Assembly (NCBI GenBank): GCA_000708835.1
Contig: DF237403.1
Location: 1-64,000, forward strand
DNA from: Klebsormidium nitens
Lineage: Eukaryota; Streptophyta; Klebsormidiophyceae; Klebsormidiales; Klebsormidiaceae
Length of the DNA: 64,000 bases
Direction: 5' to 3'
Shown here: in pieces, positions 1-11,519 of the stretch
How the letters are laid out: each line of letters starts with the position of its first letter
Position numbering within the stretch: position 1 is the first letter of the stretch
Notes under the pieces: model-generated
Databases searched by the model: none
What the model was told of the DNA's origin: nothing
What the model saw: only the letters and a program-made list of their open reading frames with translations
Position numbers and translations under genes: made by a program

Positions 1-677
1 ATTCGGAATCATCACGTTGGACTACGGTAGTGGAGACAGACGTCAGCCACGAAAAGGAAAGCGCAAACCCTAATTCTCACTTCTCTAAAGGAATGGTGTT
101 ATTTGTATATTTGTAGAGAAGTAGCAAGATGCTGCAAGATGCACATAGTCTTTAGATACATAATACATGTTCGCTTTGCACTTTTCTACCTTCTTAGGGA
201 AGAAGCGCCTGAACGGCTCTGCGAGTGGGATGATTGCTCTGCAGCAGACAGGATCAGAGTGCACAGAATTGTTGCATTGCTCGCCCATCGGTAGTCAGCA
301 TTGTGCCACTGAGCGGCACCCTGCATGGATGAATTGGCCTTCGAGTCCCTCAAACCATCGAACTCAGCATTGCCTTTGAGCATCTTAATGCCAAAACGCT
401 TGTAGCCTGCAGCATTGCTTTGCGAGCACATCATAAGTCAGTTGATCAGCGTGCTAATAGACTAGAGCAATCTGACCGAGTGGGTATTTGAGGACCAGTC
501 GTTTGAACAAGGTCGAACACATTAGTATCCGAGCGTCATTCAACTAAAGTAGCGCCCTTGATAGGACCCAAACTAGAGATCTGTGCTTCGTCATTCAGGG
601 GCCGTTAGCATGATGCAAAGTAAGATTGTCACCAAACCAACCAAAAGCATGCGCTGGATTTCTTGACAAGAGACATA
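1..677. other. intergenic / upstream region of the exostosin gene
   Basis: Apart from the telo-box near base 64 I see no coding exon with convincing splice signals. The short open frames on both strands overlap each other and resemble no family I know. It probably holds the promoter and 5' UTR of the GT47 gene. Confidence 0.5.
64..72 (+). promoter_or_regulatory. telo-box motif (AAACCCTAA)
   Basis: An exact AAACCCTAA is present. In plants this telo-box is known from promoters and 5' UTRs of translation and cell-cycle genes. No gene can be assigned to it here; it lies about 600 bp upstream of the exostosin start and could equally belong to a gene left of the window. A chance match is possible. 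Confidence 0.25.
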
Positions 678-3600
678 ATGCAGTCCTCTGCGTTTCTCAG
701 CAAGGCTGAGAGCAGAAAGGGCGCCACCAGAAGCTCCCGCTTTGGCCTCCTCCTCTTTGCTCTGCTCTGCCTAGCGCTGACGTGGCCCCTCCTCTTTGGA
801 GAGTATCAATTCAAGATTCAGTTCGACGTCTGGCAAACTCCTGAGATCAGGTTCCTAAAGCAGGTCAATGAGCATAAGCAGGCGCAAACCGAAGGGGGAC
901 TGCTTGGCGCCAAGTCAGACATCCCAGGGGGGGTCAAATGGCATGGGAGCGTGCCCCATGGGAGAAAGGATCGGGGGGAGAAGCTGGGGGGTTGCGCAGG
1001 GGGCCTGAATGGGGAGGAATGTAACAGTGATGGAGCGATCAATGGGCGGGCGTTGTCTGAGCGGCCTCAGGGGGCGACAGGTGGCGGCCAGGAAGTGTGC
1101 CAGGTGGACGGTTCTGCTTGCAAGGGAGTGCAAGAGAAGCTGAGAGTGTTTGTGTACGAGCTCCCCGCAAATATGTCAACCGACTTCTACAAGCATCCCA
1201 GCGCCATGGTGAGACTCGAAGCTCAGAGTTGACCTCTTATTTGGTGTCACCACAGGCATGTTTGACTATTCCAGAATAACAACATTCTTCCTTGCCGAGT
1301 TCTTCAAATTACTCGTGAATGGTTGTTTGTTGGCCGCAGTTACATGCTGACAGGCCCTGCCACTTCTTATTTTGAACCTTGCTTTTCCAAGCCTCTGAAT
1401 CTGACACTTTTGAGGCTGTACTCACATTGCTGATAATCAGGAGCATGCCCCTAGTAGACCACCTGAGATTCTCTTGTCTGTCTTCCTTCTAATCTGAGCT
1501 TCTTTGAACCACTGCATCATACTGCAGTGCATTGCAAGATGAGGGCACAACTCAGTCGAACCACGATCATAGACACAAACTCCGCCCCTTGCATTGCAGC
1601 AAGGTTCCAACTCAGCTGAGTGGTGGATCTACCGAGACCTGGTCCGTTTGCGTCCGGACAGCACTTCCCCTGCCGTCCGAGTGTCCGACCCCGCGCAAGC
1701 GGACGTGTTCTTTGTGCCATTCATGGGGTCGCAGGCGTTCCTGTGCGCGGACAGCGCGCAGTACACTCTCGTGGACCATGCGGACGTGTGTGGGGAGCTC
1801 AAGGGGAAGAACCACCAGCTGCAGGTCAGCGGGCTGGTCTCTGGTTCTATTCACCTGTGCTGACAGGTTTTTCGGGAGTAGAATGGACGGCAGATGGCTT
1901 CGTTGTCCGCACGAATCGAAGAGGGCTTTCGAATTTGAGCTTGTACGTACCCGAAGTTTGCACTACGTTGCCACCAAGTCTCTTCGATGCAGCCGGCATA
2001 GCGTTTCTCTTAGAGTCTGTTGTGTCGAGCGACTTGCCGGCAAACTTCGTTCGAAAACTCAGCTTCGGAACCTCGGGGTTGCCAGAGACTCCATTGAAGG
2101 AGTTGCATGATCGCGTCTTCAGGTTTGAAGCGACCTTGAAGAAAATCGACTATTCGAGCTGCTCGACTTGTCAGAATCATAGCGCCAAATTAGAACTAAC
2201 TGCATGGCTTTACAATAACTTGATCCTTGAGTGATAACATAGGGTTCAGCCCATTAGGCCCCTTTGACAGTTGTCACCATCCTTTCCCTTCAATCCGAAG
2301 CGCCTCATTTCGGATCCGTGTTTGATCCGTCCTTCTGCAAGGACAACCATTGCTGCGAGCTCGCTCTACACAAACCTGCAAATCACTGGCATGCGTTCGC
2401 TTCGCTACAGCTCAGGTCTTCAGGAAAGAGTGCATGATTGCTTGGCGGGATTTGCAGCAGCAGTCATAGCATTGCTCCAGTGAGATGGACCACATCTCCC
2501 CTCTTTCAGCAGCAAACTCCCGGAACTTTGGCTTTTGGTTCTACTCTCCTGATCGCTCATTGATATCCTGGTAGACTGCCCAGTCCCCCACCCCCCCCTG
2601 GGAGACGGAATGCATGCGTGGCTATCACAGCAGGAGCCGTGAGGAAGGGCGCATTCTCTTCTTTGTGCCACTTCTCAGTCAGTTCTTCCTTCAGTTCAAC
2701 TCCCCGGCTTCCTCAATTTGCATATATGCTGACAGACGGTGCAATCCTCGCCCCCCTTATAGGAAGAACTGCACACGTGGCTGGCGCAGCAAGAGCCGTG
2801 GCGTCGCTCCGGGGGGGTGGACCACGTGTTCATGCTGGTGCACCCGCTGGCGCTGGACCGCAAGCGCACCGACTTCCGGCAAGCGCTGTTCCTGCTCACC
2901 GACTTTGCGCAGGCCTGGTCCTGGGAGGTGCGTAACAAGTGACGTCAGCACTGTCAGGTTGTTGATTACGAGTCTGATTACGAGTCGTCACGATGGAGGG
3001 CTTTCCGTCGGATCGAAAACCACTTCCGGCAAGGGCTATTCCCGCAAATCGACTTTGCACAGGCCTGGTCAACGATTCAAGACTCTTCGTTGAGCTTTCT
3101 TCTCATTTCTCATCGAAGATATTCAAATAAAACTGTCCCATTAGCCTGGCCTTCGGATGAGCGTGCGCTGAGAGGACTGGATGCTCGGGCGAACCCCATG
3201 TCTCAAAGTGAACGGAGTCCGACCGCTTTTTCTACATCTCGCAGTGCCTCGTCGGGACCAAGTGTCATAGCTGGTGCTTCGTAGCACAAAACCGACACAA
3301 GAAATCGTAACATGACCCAAACTTTTGGAACACTCTGGCTACAAGGACGTTTCTTCCTGCGGTCGACTCAGGCTGCTTTCCTTTGGGCCACGAAAGTTAC
3401 GCTCCGTCGGCGCCACGTTCAATGACTTTTGAAGAGTCCAGAGTAACGTACTTGCACACTGATCCGGCCGAGCATAGTACTTCCTGACATGTCTCCAAAT
3501 CATACTGGATTTTAGAAAGCGACTAACGAGCGCCACGCGTTGCGCTGCCAGGTGTCGCTGACAAAGGATGTGGTGGTGCCGTACATGCACGTGGTGGAGA

Positions 3601-6368
3601 GCCTGCCACGTGGCGTAGCCGCTGACATGGCATCGTCTGCGTACCTGCGAAATCTTACGACGCTGCTCTTCTTCACGGGGAATCTACAGAGGCTGGTGAG
3701 CATGCCCGCCATCTGCTCGCAGCTGTGGGCGAAGGGTGACGACTATGCGCAATGGCACACCGATGTACTTCTGGCCTCTTTCTCGGGCACCTTAAACTCG
3801 CACCCAAGATCCTGCACGGCCAGTCTGCCATTCATTAGGTGCGAACTTTGCGGAATTGGACGACATACTATACTCTCTGCCTGTTTAGGAGCTATCGAAC
3901 ACTCAGTCGAAAACAACATCTTGGGTGCAAGGTTAAGAAGCCCGAGTTTGGAAGCTGGCATAGGAGCCAGTCCGCAAATGCCCAGCAAATATTTTCCAGA
4001 AGCTTTCCAATCATTTAGAAGTTTTCCCCAACACCGATGAGAGACTGGTTGGCCTGCCAAAACAAATCTTGCGAGGAGCGGGGATTGTACGACGACGTCT
4101 CTGACCGCTCTACTGCATCCAAACCGCGGTGCACGAGCGGACTGAAGTTCACTTCGAAACCATGCTGCCAAAAGTTTCGTCTCTCGCTGCTTTGTTGATT
4201 AGTAATGACTGGGTTGGTCATAATCTTAAAAACTACCTCTTTTTAGGACAAGGTTGCCGGCAGACTTTGCCCATCTGTTTGCATTTCGCTTCCGTTCAGG
4301 GAATGGGTGCCGTCCGGAAGCAACTGGCGGACCTCCTCGCGGACGCTCCGGACGTCATCATCCGGTCTGCGAACACCGGGAACGTGGTGACGTCAGACCT
4401 CCTCAGCAGGACCGCAGACGAGATGCGCCGCTCGCGCTTCTGCCTGGTGAGGGTCCGGACGCTTCGGACGCGGATGTTACAGACTGCTTAACAATGGAAA
4501 TGTTTAGGGACTTTCAGGGAATATCTCGTCGTCTTCTCCTTTTAGCTCGGACGCTTTGGGAAGGGATGGCTCAACGCGTACCATATGCGGCGTAGTAAAT
4601 GCGGACGCTTCAGTCCCGGACGCGTTGGTTGCGGACGATCTCGGTCGCAACCGCTTCGGATAGTAACGTCCTTGCTGAAGGGAAGGCACAGCTGCGGCCG
4701 CTCTGCAGCGTTTAAGACGCCGCATCTCACAGACGTTGGACTAATCCGGCGGCAAACCCCAAAAGACTTACTTTCAGCTGGTCATGGGTCACAAGAACCG
4801 GGCAGCTACCAGTCTCCGGATTTTGCATTCTCGAAACAAAGGCCTGTTTGCTCCCCCGTTTCAGCACCCGGCGGGCGACACCCCCTCCTCGTCGCGCATC
4901 TTCGACGCGATCGTGAACCTGTGCATACCGGTAGTCGTCTCGGACGACCTAGAGCTCCCGTTTGAGGACCAGCTGGACTACAGGTGGCGCTTCCTTCCTC
5001 TCCACTTGATCTCGCTCTTCCCAAATCCTCTTCCAGCCCCCTTCCCTACCTCCGACATCCTTGACTTTCTGCATGGCGCGTAGTCCAGTTTCAGTCTGAA
5101 GGATATAGTCAGCATTTGGCCCGAGCGGACCTCCAGTATGTTTGGTTATTGGCCTTGCCAGATTCGTGTTGAAGTTCTGAGCAATCAGCGCCGCATCGCC
5201 CCCGCTTCAACGAGCTCATGACGTGCTACATGATTCATGCGAATCAGGACGACGCGCTGTCCTGAACTGCTTGTTGCATGACGTCACCGACTAGTCATCG
5301 GCTTTGATGACGCACGTGCAGCGAGTTCAGCGTGTTCGTCAAGGAGCGAGACGCAGTTCAACCGGGCGTCCTCCTGCAGCGCCTCCGGACGATATCGGAC
5401 GAAACCGTCCTCCGAATGAGGCAAAAGCTCCTCGAGGTAGGATTCTCACAATATGGAGCCCTCAAATCGAAGATCTTCCCACCGATGCGCGCGCTCAAAC
5501 TCCATTCTGCCCGGTCCAGCCTCGCAATCTCCGTTTGCGTGACCGCGGTGGAGAGGGATTCCGACCGCGTAGTCGACCGCTTGATTCGTCCTTTGTGCGC
5601 GCATCAGAGGTTTGCAGACAATGAATAAGCGCGGATGCTGGGGTTTGCTTCTAAGGTGTCGTTCCCAAATTCGCCCAAAATGTCGTCGGTCGAGTTACGA
5701 TATCTCGCATCGTCCTCTTCTTACAACCTTGGAGGATCCGTCTCGCACGCCCCAAAAGGCGTTCTCCTGCAAGCGCAAAGCTTATGCGTGTTTTGCTCAG
5801 AAAATTCATTTGGAGCGCCAGAAAAACTTGTTTATAAAGCGCTCACTTTCACGTTATGTATTTCCGAGAAATGCTTCTGAATGTTGTCAGCTGCGCGGAC
5901 CACGTCCCGGACTGGCCTGAATGCTCGCGCGGATCACTTTGGGTCGGCGGCAACAGACTCTCCTTCGAAACGCTTTTTAGATGGTCCTACGTACTAAACA
6001 TCATGCTTCTGAACAAAACCTCGCTGCTCCCAATCGCTTCGACCACCTTCGAGCCGATTCCAAACGTTTCCCAATTAGTCCTGTTCCAAGATGGAAAGGC
6101 CCACTGCTTGTATTCGCTTGATATCCATAATCTCTTTCTTTTACTGGCTTTGTGACAGGTGCGTGACTACTTTGAGTACTCGGAACCGTGGTCGCGGCGG
6201 GTGAGCGCCCAGAGCCTCATCTGGCGGGAGGTCGCTGCGCGAGTTCCGTCGATCCGGCTGCGGATGGCGCGGAAACGGCGCGAGGCACCGCAGGAGCAGC
6301 CGGCGACGATGGACAATCTGCGGCCAGAGAGAAACTTCCACCTGAACGGAAACTGGAGCGACTCATGA
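678..6368 (+). CDS. GT47 exostosin-family glycosyltransferase, ARAD-like
   Basis: Eight exons: 678-1208, 1600-1824, 2763-2927, 3552-3695, 4300-4446, 4865-4983, 5322-5436, 6159-6368; phases close to give 551 residues. The start is the ATG at 678; an in-frame TTG lies just upstream. Residues about 22-42 form a hydrophobic signal anchor, so this is a type II Golgi membrane protein. The exostosin domain starts near residue 155 with VFVYELP, followed by [54 protein letters not shown] and [16 protein letters not shown]. The [13 protein letters not shown] to PVVVSDD block is the nucleotide-sugar-binding part of GT47 and, with the C-terminal tail, most resembles ARAD1-type pectic arabinan arabinosyltransferases of plants. 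The exact sugar donor cannot be read from sequence. The Gly/Lys-rich stretch between anchor and domain is unusually long. Introns flanking exon 3 carry decayed copies of exon 3 edges. Confidence 0.9.
2616..3075 (+). repeat. decayed partial copies of exostosin exon 3 on both sides of it
   Basis: About 158 bp before the exon 3 acceptor region, bases about 2616-2645 resemble the exon start (GTGGCT..CAGCA.GAGCCGTG). After the exon, bases about 3017-3072 repeat its 3' part (CACTTCCGGCAAG then GACTTTGCACAGGCCTGGTC). Both lie in introns and no longer encode the exon sequence. They are one example of the exon-edge duplications seen across the window. Confidence 0.7.
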
Positions 6369-7346
6369 AGCTGTCGTCACAACGGAAAAGGTAGTGGCGT
6401 AGAATCGGATTGCCGGAAGTCTTGCGGGGAGAAGGGGAGACATCAAAGTGACTATCGGACTTGTTTGCAGCCATTGGATCGCAAAGCCTGTAATCGACGT
6501 CTTAAGCAGGGATGATTGCTGCGAGCGCGCGTTTTTTTAGCAATATAAATAGAGGGCACATCTGCAACAGAATCACGTCTGGATCGTACATGGCTGAGAG
6601 GCTGAAACGGCGCTAGGGCCTGAGCACGCAAGAGACACTTGGAAAATAGTCGTTGTGTAGTCACATGAATCTATCTGCTTCTTACAACAATACATGCGGC
6701 ACAAGTGCAGTGTCAGCTTAGAGATCATGCCGAAAGAAGTGCTTATAGTTTACAAACGGTTCTTCCTAGTTGCGCAGTGAAACATGAAGAGGACAGTCAC
6801 GGAAATACCATAGAAACAGTTAAGTTCCCCGTGAAGAAGTTGTAGAAACGTGCAGCTGGCCCGGCCGGCCGGTCGGGGGCCCGTCGTCCAAGAAATGCAT
6901 GCACGTGGGAAGCTTTTCAACCCTTTGTCTCGCTCGGCATCCTGCTAATGTTTTCTGTACTTGGATCAGCGCTCTCTTCTTCTTTCATGCATTCTGACGT
7001 ATATACTGCATAAATCGTCGGCTGCAACCCAGATCATTGACAACATTCATACACCCAAAAGCTGATGATATTTAGATTTGACTCCAAATTGTATCTGCCA
7101 TTGCGATTCAACGGAGAGTTAATCGCGTTCAAGTATAGCGCCAAATTGAGCAGGGTCGATTGACACTGAGCCCGGTAGGCTATACTCCAGCTGCTCATTC
7201 AAATGCTGTCTTAGCCGATTTTCCGGCCCGCCCCACGTCAACAAGGCCGATAAACATACGCTCACCTGGTCCGATGCGTCGGGGCCGACTTCGATTGAGA
7301 ACTTGGCATGCATGCAAATCCAGGAATCATGCACATGTGCGTACTG
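6369..7346. other. intergenic region after the exostosin gene
   Basis: No coding exon recognised. It should contain the exostosin 3' UTR. A GC-rich palindromic block (GGCCCGGCCGGCCGGTC) lies near 6861, followed by stretches rich in GCATGC and TATA, a composition shared with other gene-free stretches in this window. Confidence 0.5.
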
Positions 7347-8239
7347 TTTTTTCTTATATAAGTGTAATTGTTTGATTAACGCCGTTTCGGAGCCATGATT
7401 GGCTAAGTCGACGATTGTCCTATTATGCTAGCTCGCCTCTCTAAAGAAGTATGCAGAAATTTACCTACCGCATACTTGTCCTGCAAATTAAGGAAAGCTT
7501 TCAAATTTCTATTCTCCCTGTTCGCAAATAGAATGTGAAAGACTTTTCGAATGTCGCTATAGGCCGGACAATCATAGACAAAATGCCTTTCCGACTCTAC
7601 TGCTTCCAACGTGCACACCTTGCAGAGTCTCTCCTCGCGAGCGATCCCTTGCCAACTCCCTGTTTCGATAGCTAGCTTGTGGGCTCCGACTCCGAATTTG
7701 GCTAGAGTGTCGAAGTACTTGGAGACGCCTATTTCATCTATGAAAGACTCAAAGGAGTAGCCTTCCTTGACATCCTCAAAGTACGTGCAAAACTTTCTGC
7801 CGTACCCCTCTCTTAGATCTTGCATATATGCCATCTCAGACCTCTCTTGAAGCCGCCAGGTTTAGAACACCTATACTCTTATCTGCTGAAACGAGTTCAC
7901 AAGCCTTTCCTACAATCCTCGCATATACCACCCGCCTTCGTTTGCTGCCCACATCTCCTTCGACTCCTCGAATGCCAAGCGGGCCAACCGATTTTCTGCA
8001 AGACTTGCCGTCCGGCTGACAAACTTGAAGACCTGCGCCCAACGTCTGATCACCAAGGGGAACCGACCGAATTCTCCCAAGACGGCCTTGGACAGCGACG
8101 ATTTCCGGACTTTCAACAAATCCCTTAAAAACGCGCGATGCACCTTCTCAGGACCGTCCCCATCGCCGTTCCAACCCCACTCCGGACAGTAGCCGGGGCC
8201 CCAGACCTCCGCTCCATACCCGAGAATTGGGCTAACCAA
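7347..8239 (-). mobile_element. 5'-truncated, decayed LINE (non-LTR retrotransposon) 3' fragment
   Basis: One minus-strand frame runs from 8239 to the stop at 7403-7405 but is interrupted by three in-frame stops between about 7910 and 7850. The upstream part carries the C-terminal reverse-transcriptase segment PILGYGAEVWG, then LRDLLKVRKSSLSKAVLGE and GRFPLVI, typical of plant LINE ORF2 just after the RT domain. The downstream part has a zinc knuckle C-x2-C-x9-H-x4-C (CKVCTLEAVESERHFVYDC), usual near the ORF2 end. About 50 bp below the stop a short A-run on the minus strand (7347-7353) may be the remnant of the poly(A) tail. ORF1, the endonuclease and most of the RT are absent, so the piece is 5' truncated and dead. 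I could not identify a target-site duplication. Confidence 0.85.
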
Positions 8240-11200
8240 AATATATATAGGCAGTATTACTGTGGCCTACATAGTTGGCCGGACATATGCGTAATGTTGC
8301 CGCCGTGCATTATGCATGGCATGCATGCAATTGGAAGCTCGCCGGCGCAATGATGAAGTATCCATGAAACAATCCGTCAATAACATAATGATGAGTTGAA
8401 GTGCACATATATGATGGTGCCCATGCAAGCTTGCGAATTTCTACGGTGCAGGCCGCGCCAGCACCTGTATGATCGGAGTGCGAATGAAAATATAGCCTTC
8501 GTCTATCTTGGCGAACGTCAAAGTGTGAATCTCCCACCGCCCGCCCAATCCCATGAGCTAACATCTGCTTGCAGCGACTAGCATCATACTTAGTACCTAG
8601 ATACATCTTTAGAAACTGAATTCCGAACGATGTACGGTGCAGCCAGTAATCTATTCAGGCCCACACGCTTACCATTCTAGATTGGACTTGTTCAGAGAAC
8701 ACCTACAGCATTGAAGCATGTTGATTGATTGGTCAGCCTCGGCTTTACCCGTAGCGCAGCGATGCTCCAATGACATGACTGAGACGGAACGACATCACAT
8801 GTCGTAGGGCAGAATTCCACCTAGCGGATCGTACAAGCTTTTGCCAATAGGAAATGCATAGTCCAGCTGCTTATGACTCCAAGTCACATCGAATCTGCAA
8901 CACTTGCAATCGAGTTGAGCCGGACAGAGCAAACAAAGTTTCAACCCTCAACAGCCATTTCGGAAAGGGGGCAATCATGTCAAAGAAAGGGGACGGTTAT
9001 GTCAGATTTCGAGAGTCGCCACCCTCAAAAGCGGGTGTCATAAGCCCCGTTCGCTCAGGTACCGTGCCGCAGCCCCAAGAGTATTCTCGATGCCCGCGTT
9101 CCATGTTTGGGCCAGACGCACCTGCCGTTCTCTCCCGAATAAAGGTTCGTGTTCCTGTCATCGCATGCAGAAAATCTATCATTGTATCGATCACCCAAAA
9201 CCAAGAGAAGTTCATACCGATTGAGCTCGATGAAAGTGCGTAAGCCTCTAAGACTGGGTACCGTCAGGAGCAAGAACGGATCAGAGCGTGCCATACAGTT
9301 GCATGGACTTTGACTTGCCACATTCGATCACCTGGCTCGACTGTGAACCGCCTCAACTTGAATGTCAATTCATTTCGTATGGTGACAACACGAAAGGGCC
9401 GAAGCTTCAGGTAGCCAGTCAAAGTCAGGGTACCAACATGCATTAAGGTGATTTGACAGGTAGGCTCGTTGCCGCAAAGACTTTAACCACACAGATTAGG
9501 CTAGATTTGGGTCCATAAAATGAAGGAATCCACCGTCTTTAAAAGAAACCTTTACAAATCAGACCTCAACCTCTTGAAACAGGCGTTCCCCAAATACTAA
9601 CCTGAGGTGGGGGAGGCGGGGGCAAGCTGTGGTGTGAGAGCGTCTCCGCTGTTTCCGCTGTCCGCCGCCACAGCTCCCGATGCATGTGGACGTACGCTGC
9701 TGCCCCTGTCACCAGACCGACAAGAAAGCCCGCCGTCCGCTCCTGTGAGTCAGCAAAGTGCGTCAGAAATCCCAGAAGACTGGTGCTGAAGTGGGGAAAT
9801 TTCGGAAAAGAGACCTGTTGTTAGGCAGAAGCAAGCTGGAGCGTGGTCACATGTCCGATAGTGGCAAGAATCTGACGATGAAGATTGGTTTTCTGCCGAA
9901 ATCAGATGTGCGGCTAATCTGTTGCAGGCATGCTTCAGAACAAGATCCCCTTGTGTGATTCTCCAAGTCTGCATCGCAGGTTCAAAAGAGCTTTTCTTGT
10001 TCAGAAGCTCTAATGAAAGCCACTTAGGTAGTAGCTCATTCTGTTCTTTAGTGGTTTCTAGGTACCTGTCCCCACGGCTGGAAGCATTTCTGGAGCCTCC
10101 ACAAAACCAGAAGCCATCAAGCAAGACGCATTTGTAGTGTAGTGTTTGTGACACGGTGAATAAAGTCGATGCAAAGGGTAGTGTTTTCGACGCCCATCAG
10201 CAATCAGCAAGTTGCTGAATATTCCTGAGAAGTAGGTCGGAACACAAATAAAAGGTATGATGATCAGACCATGCTGACCTGCAGCAGTACTGAGACCATT
10301 GCAGTGACGGCTATACTTTTCCCAATGCAGAGTCTTGAATCTTCTCCACCTTGATGTGGGGAGTCGCTTCAGCTTGCAGCACTGCCACTTGCCAAGATCA
10401 CACCACTACTTTCGAATTGCAGAAGATGCCACCCATGCACCTATGCACCGGTGAAACTAAAGAAAGTTCTGTGCAGTTAGTTTCGCTTTACGCTCTAGCC
10501 ACCGGTGGGCCCAGATCCCTTGAGAGATTAGGACAGGCGCATCAACCGGACACAGGATCTATCTGCATGGGCGAGCTACTAAGGGAGTCGGACCAGACTG
10601 CGGGGGAAGACTACGTTGGTTTGCCCACTGCTAGTACCCAGAAACTGTATCTTCTCGTCTCGAACCCTTCTCTCAATATAGGTGGCGCCTTTTGAACCTC
10701 CTCTACTTGCGCTTGCTTCGTTGGGTGCAGCGCGCCTCTCTCAAGTTCAACAGCTGATCAAGCCTCAAGGCTCAAGGCGCTTGAAGTTGCAAAACTTGCC
10801 ACATTGGAGAGGACAATTTGGTGAAAATTCCGTGATCATCTTCAGGTATTTAAAGTATATCATTAATTTTAATCACCGGCCTAGAATTCTAAAGTTGCAA
10901 CTCTCATTTAGAACACGGCTCATAATACATGTATGCGCAGGCCAGCCCTGATATGTTTCTTATCTGCTGATTTGTTTGTCGAGCTTTTACAACGCATATT
11001 CTGTCACAGTCACAGAAGTAAGCTACATGTTCTGATGACAATATGTCCAAAAATTCCTGAAAAGATTAAAATGAGCTCAGAACTTTTGACAGTGGGCAAG
11101 GGGAAAGGGGAAAGCGCGCAAAGCAACTCATGCAGGGCGCTACAACCTGTCCTATAGTACTGCTCTAGACCTTGCATTCTCAGTCCTGTGGCTGTGGGTG

Positions 11201-11519
11201 GTGCACTGCCAAGCGTTGTGCAAGCCAGCTTTCAGAATGAAGATAAAGTTTTCAGAACTGTGAAGCAAATCTTGGACAAAGCTTCTACCCAGGCTCTGGA
11301 GATCCTGCAAATTAGGTCGTATTACCCTCCTGTCTTCTGAGCTGTTTTTACCCAGGTGCAGACGATGAGAGAATTGTCAATACATCCAGTGTGCTGTAGC
11401 TACTAGCCAGTACTGTATGCTGAACAAGGAGGGGCCTATCTGTACTTGACCTAGGCTTTCTCTTTCACTGGATTGCTGAACAGGAGAGATGTGGTTCACA
11501 GCTTAGACAATTTCCAAAG
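8240..11519. other. 3.3 kb gene-poor region
   Basis: Several open frames of 60-134 codons exist, for example plus 8854-9243, minus 9750-10154 and plus 10351-10695, but none shows a family motif or a consistent exon chain, and they overlap on opposite strands. The last part may include 5' UTR exons of the N-acetyltransferase. I can support no gene here. Confidence 0.45.

Noticed and set aside
8854-9243. 129-codon plus-strand frame, with a minus-strand segment vaguely like an LTR-retrotransposon leader (GGGTGGCGACTCTCG)
   Set aside because: No gag/pol motifs, LTR pair or primer-binding site could be identified; evidence too thin.
9750-10154. 134-codon minus-strand frame before the NAT gene
   Set aside because: No motif, no splice context, and overlapped by open frames on the other strand.
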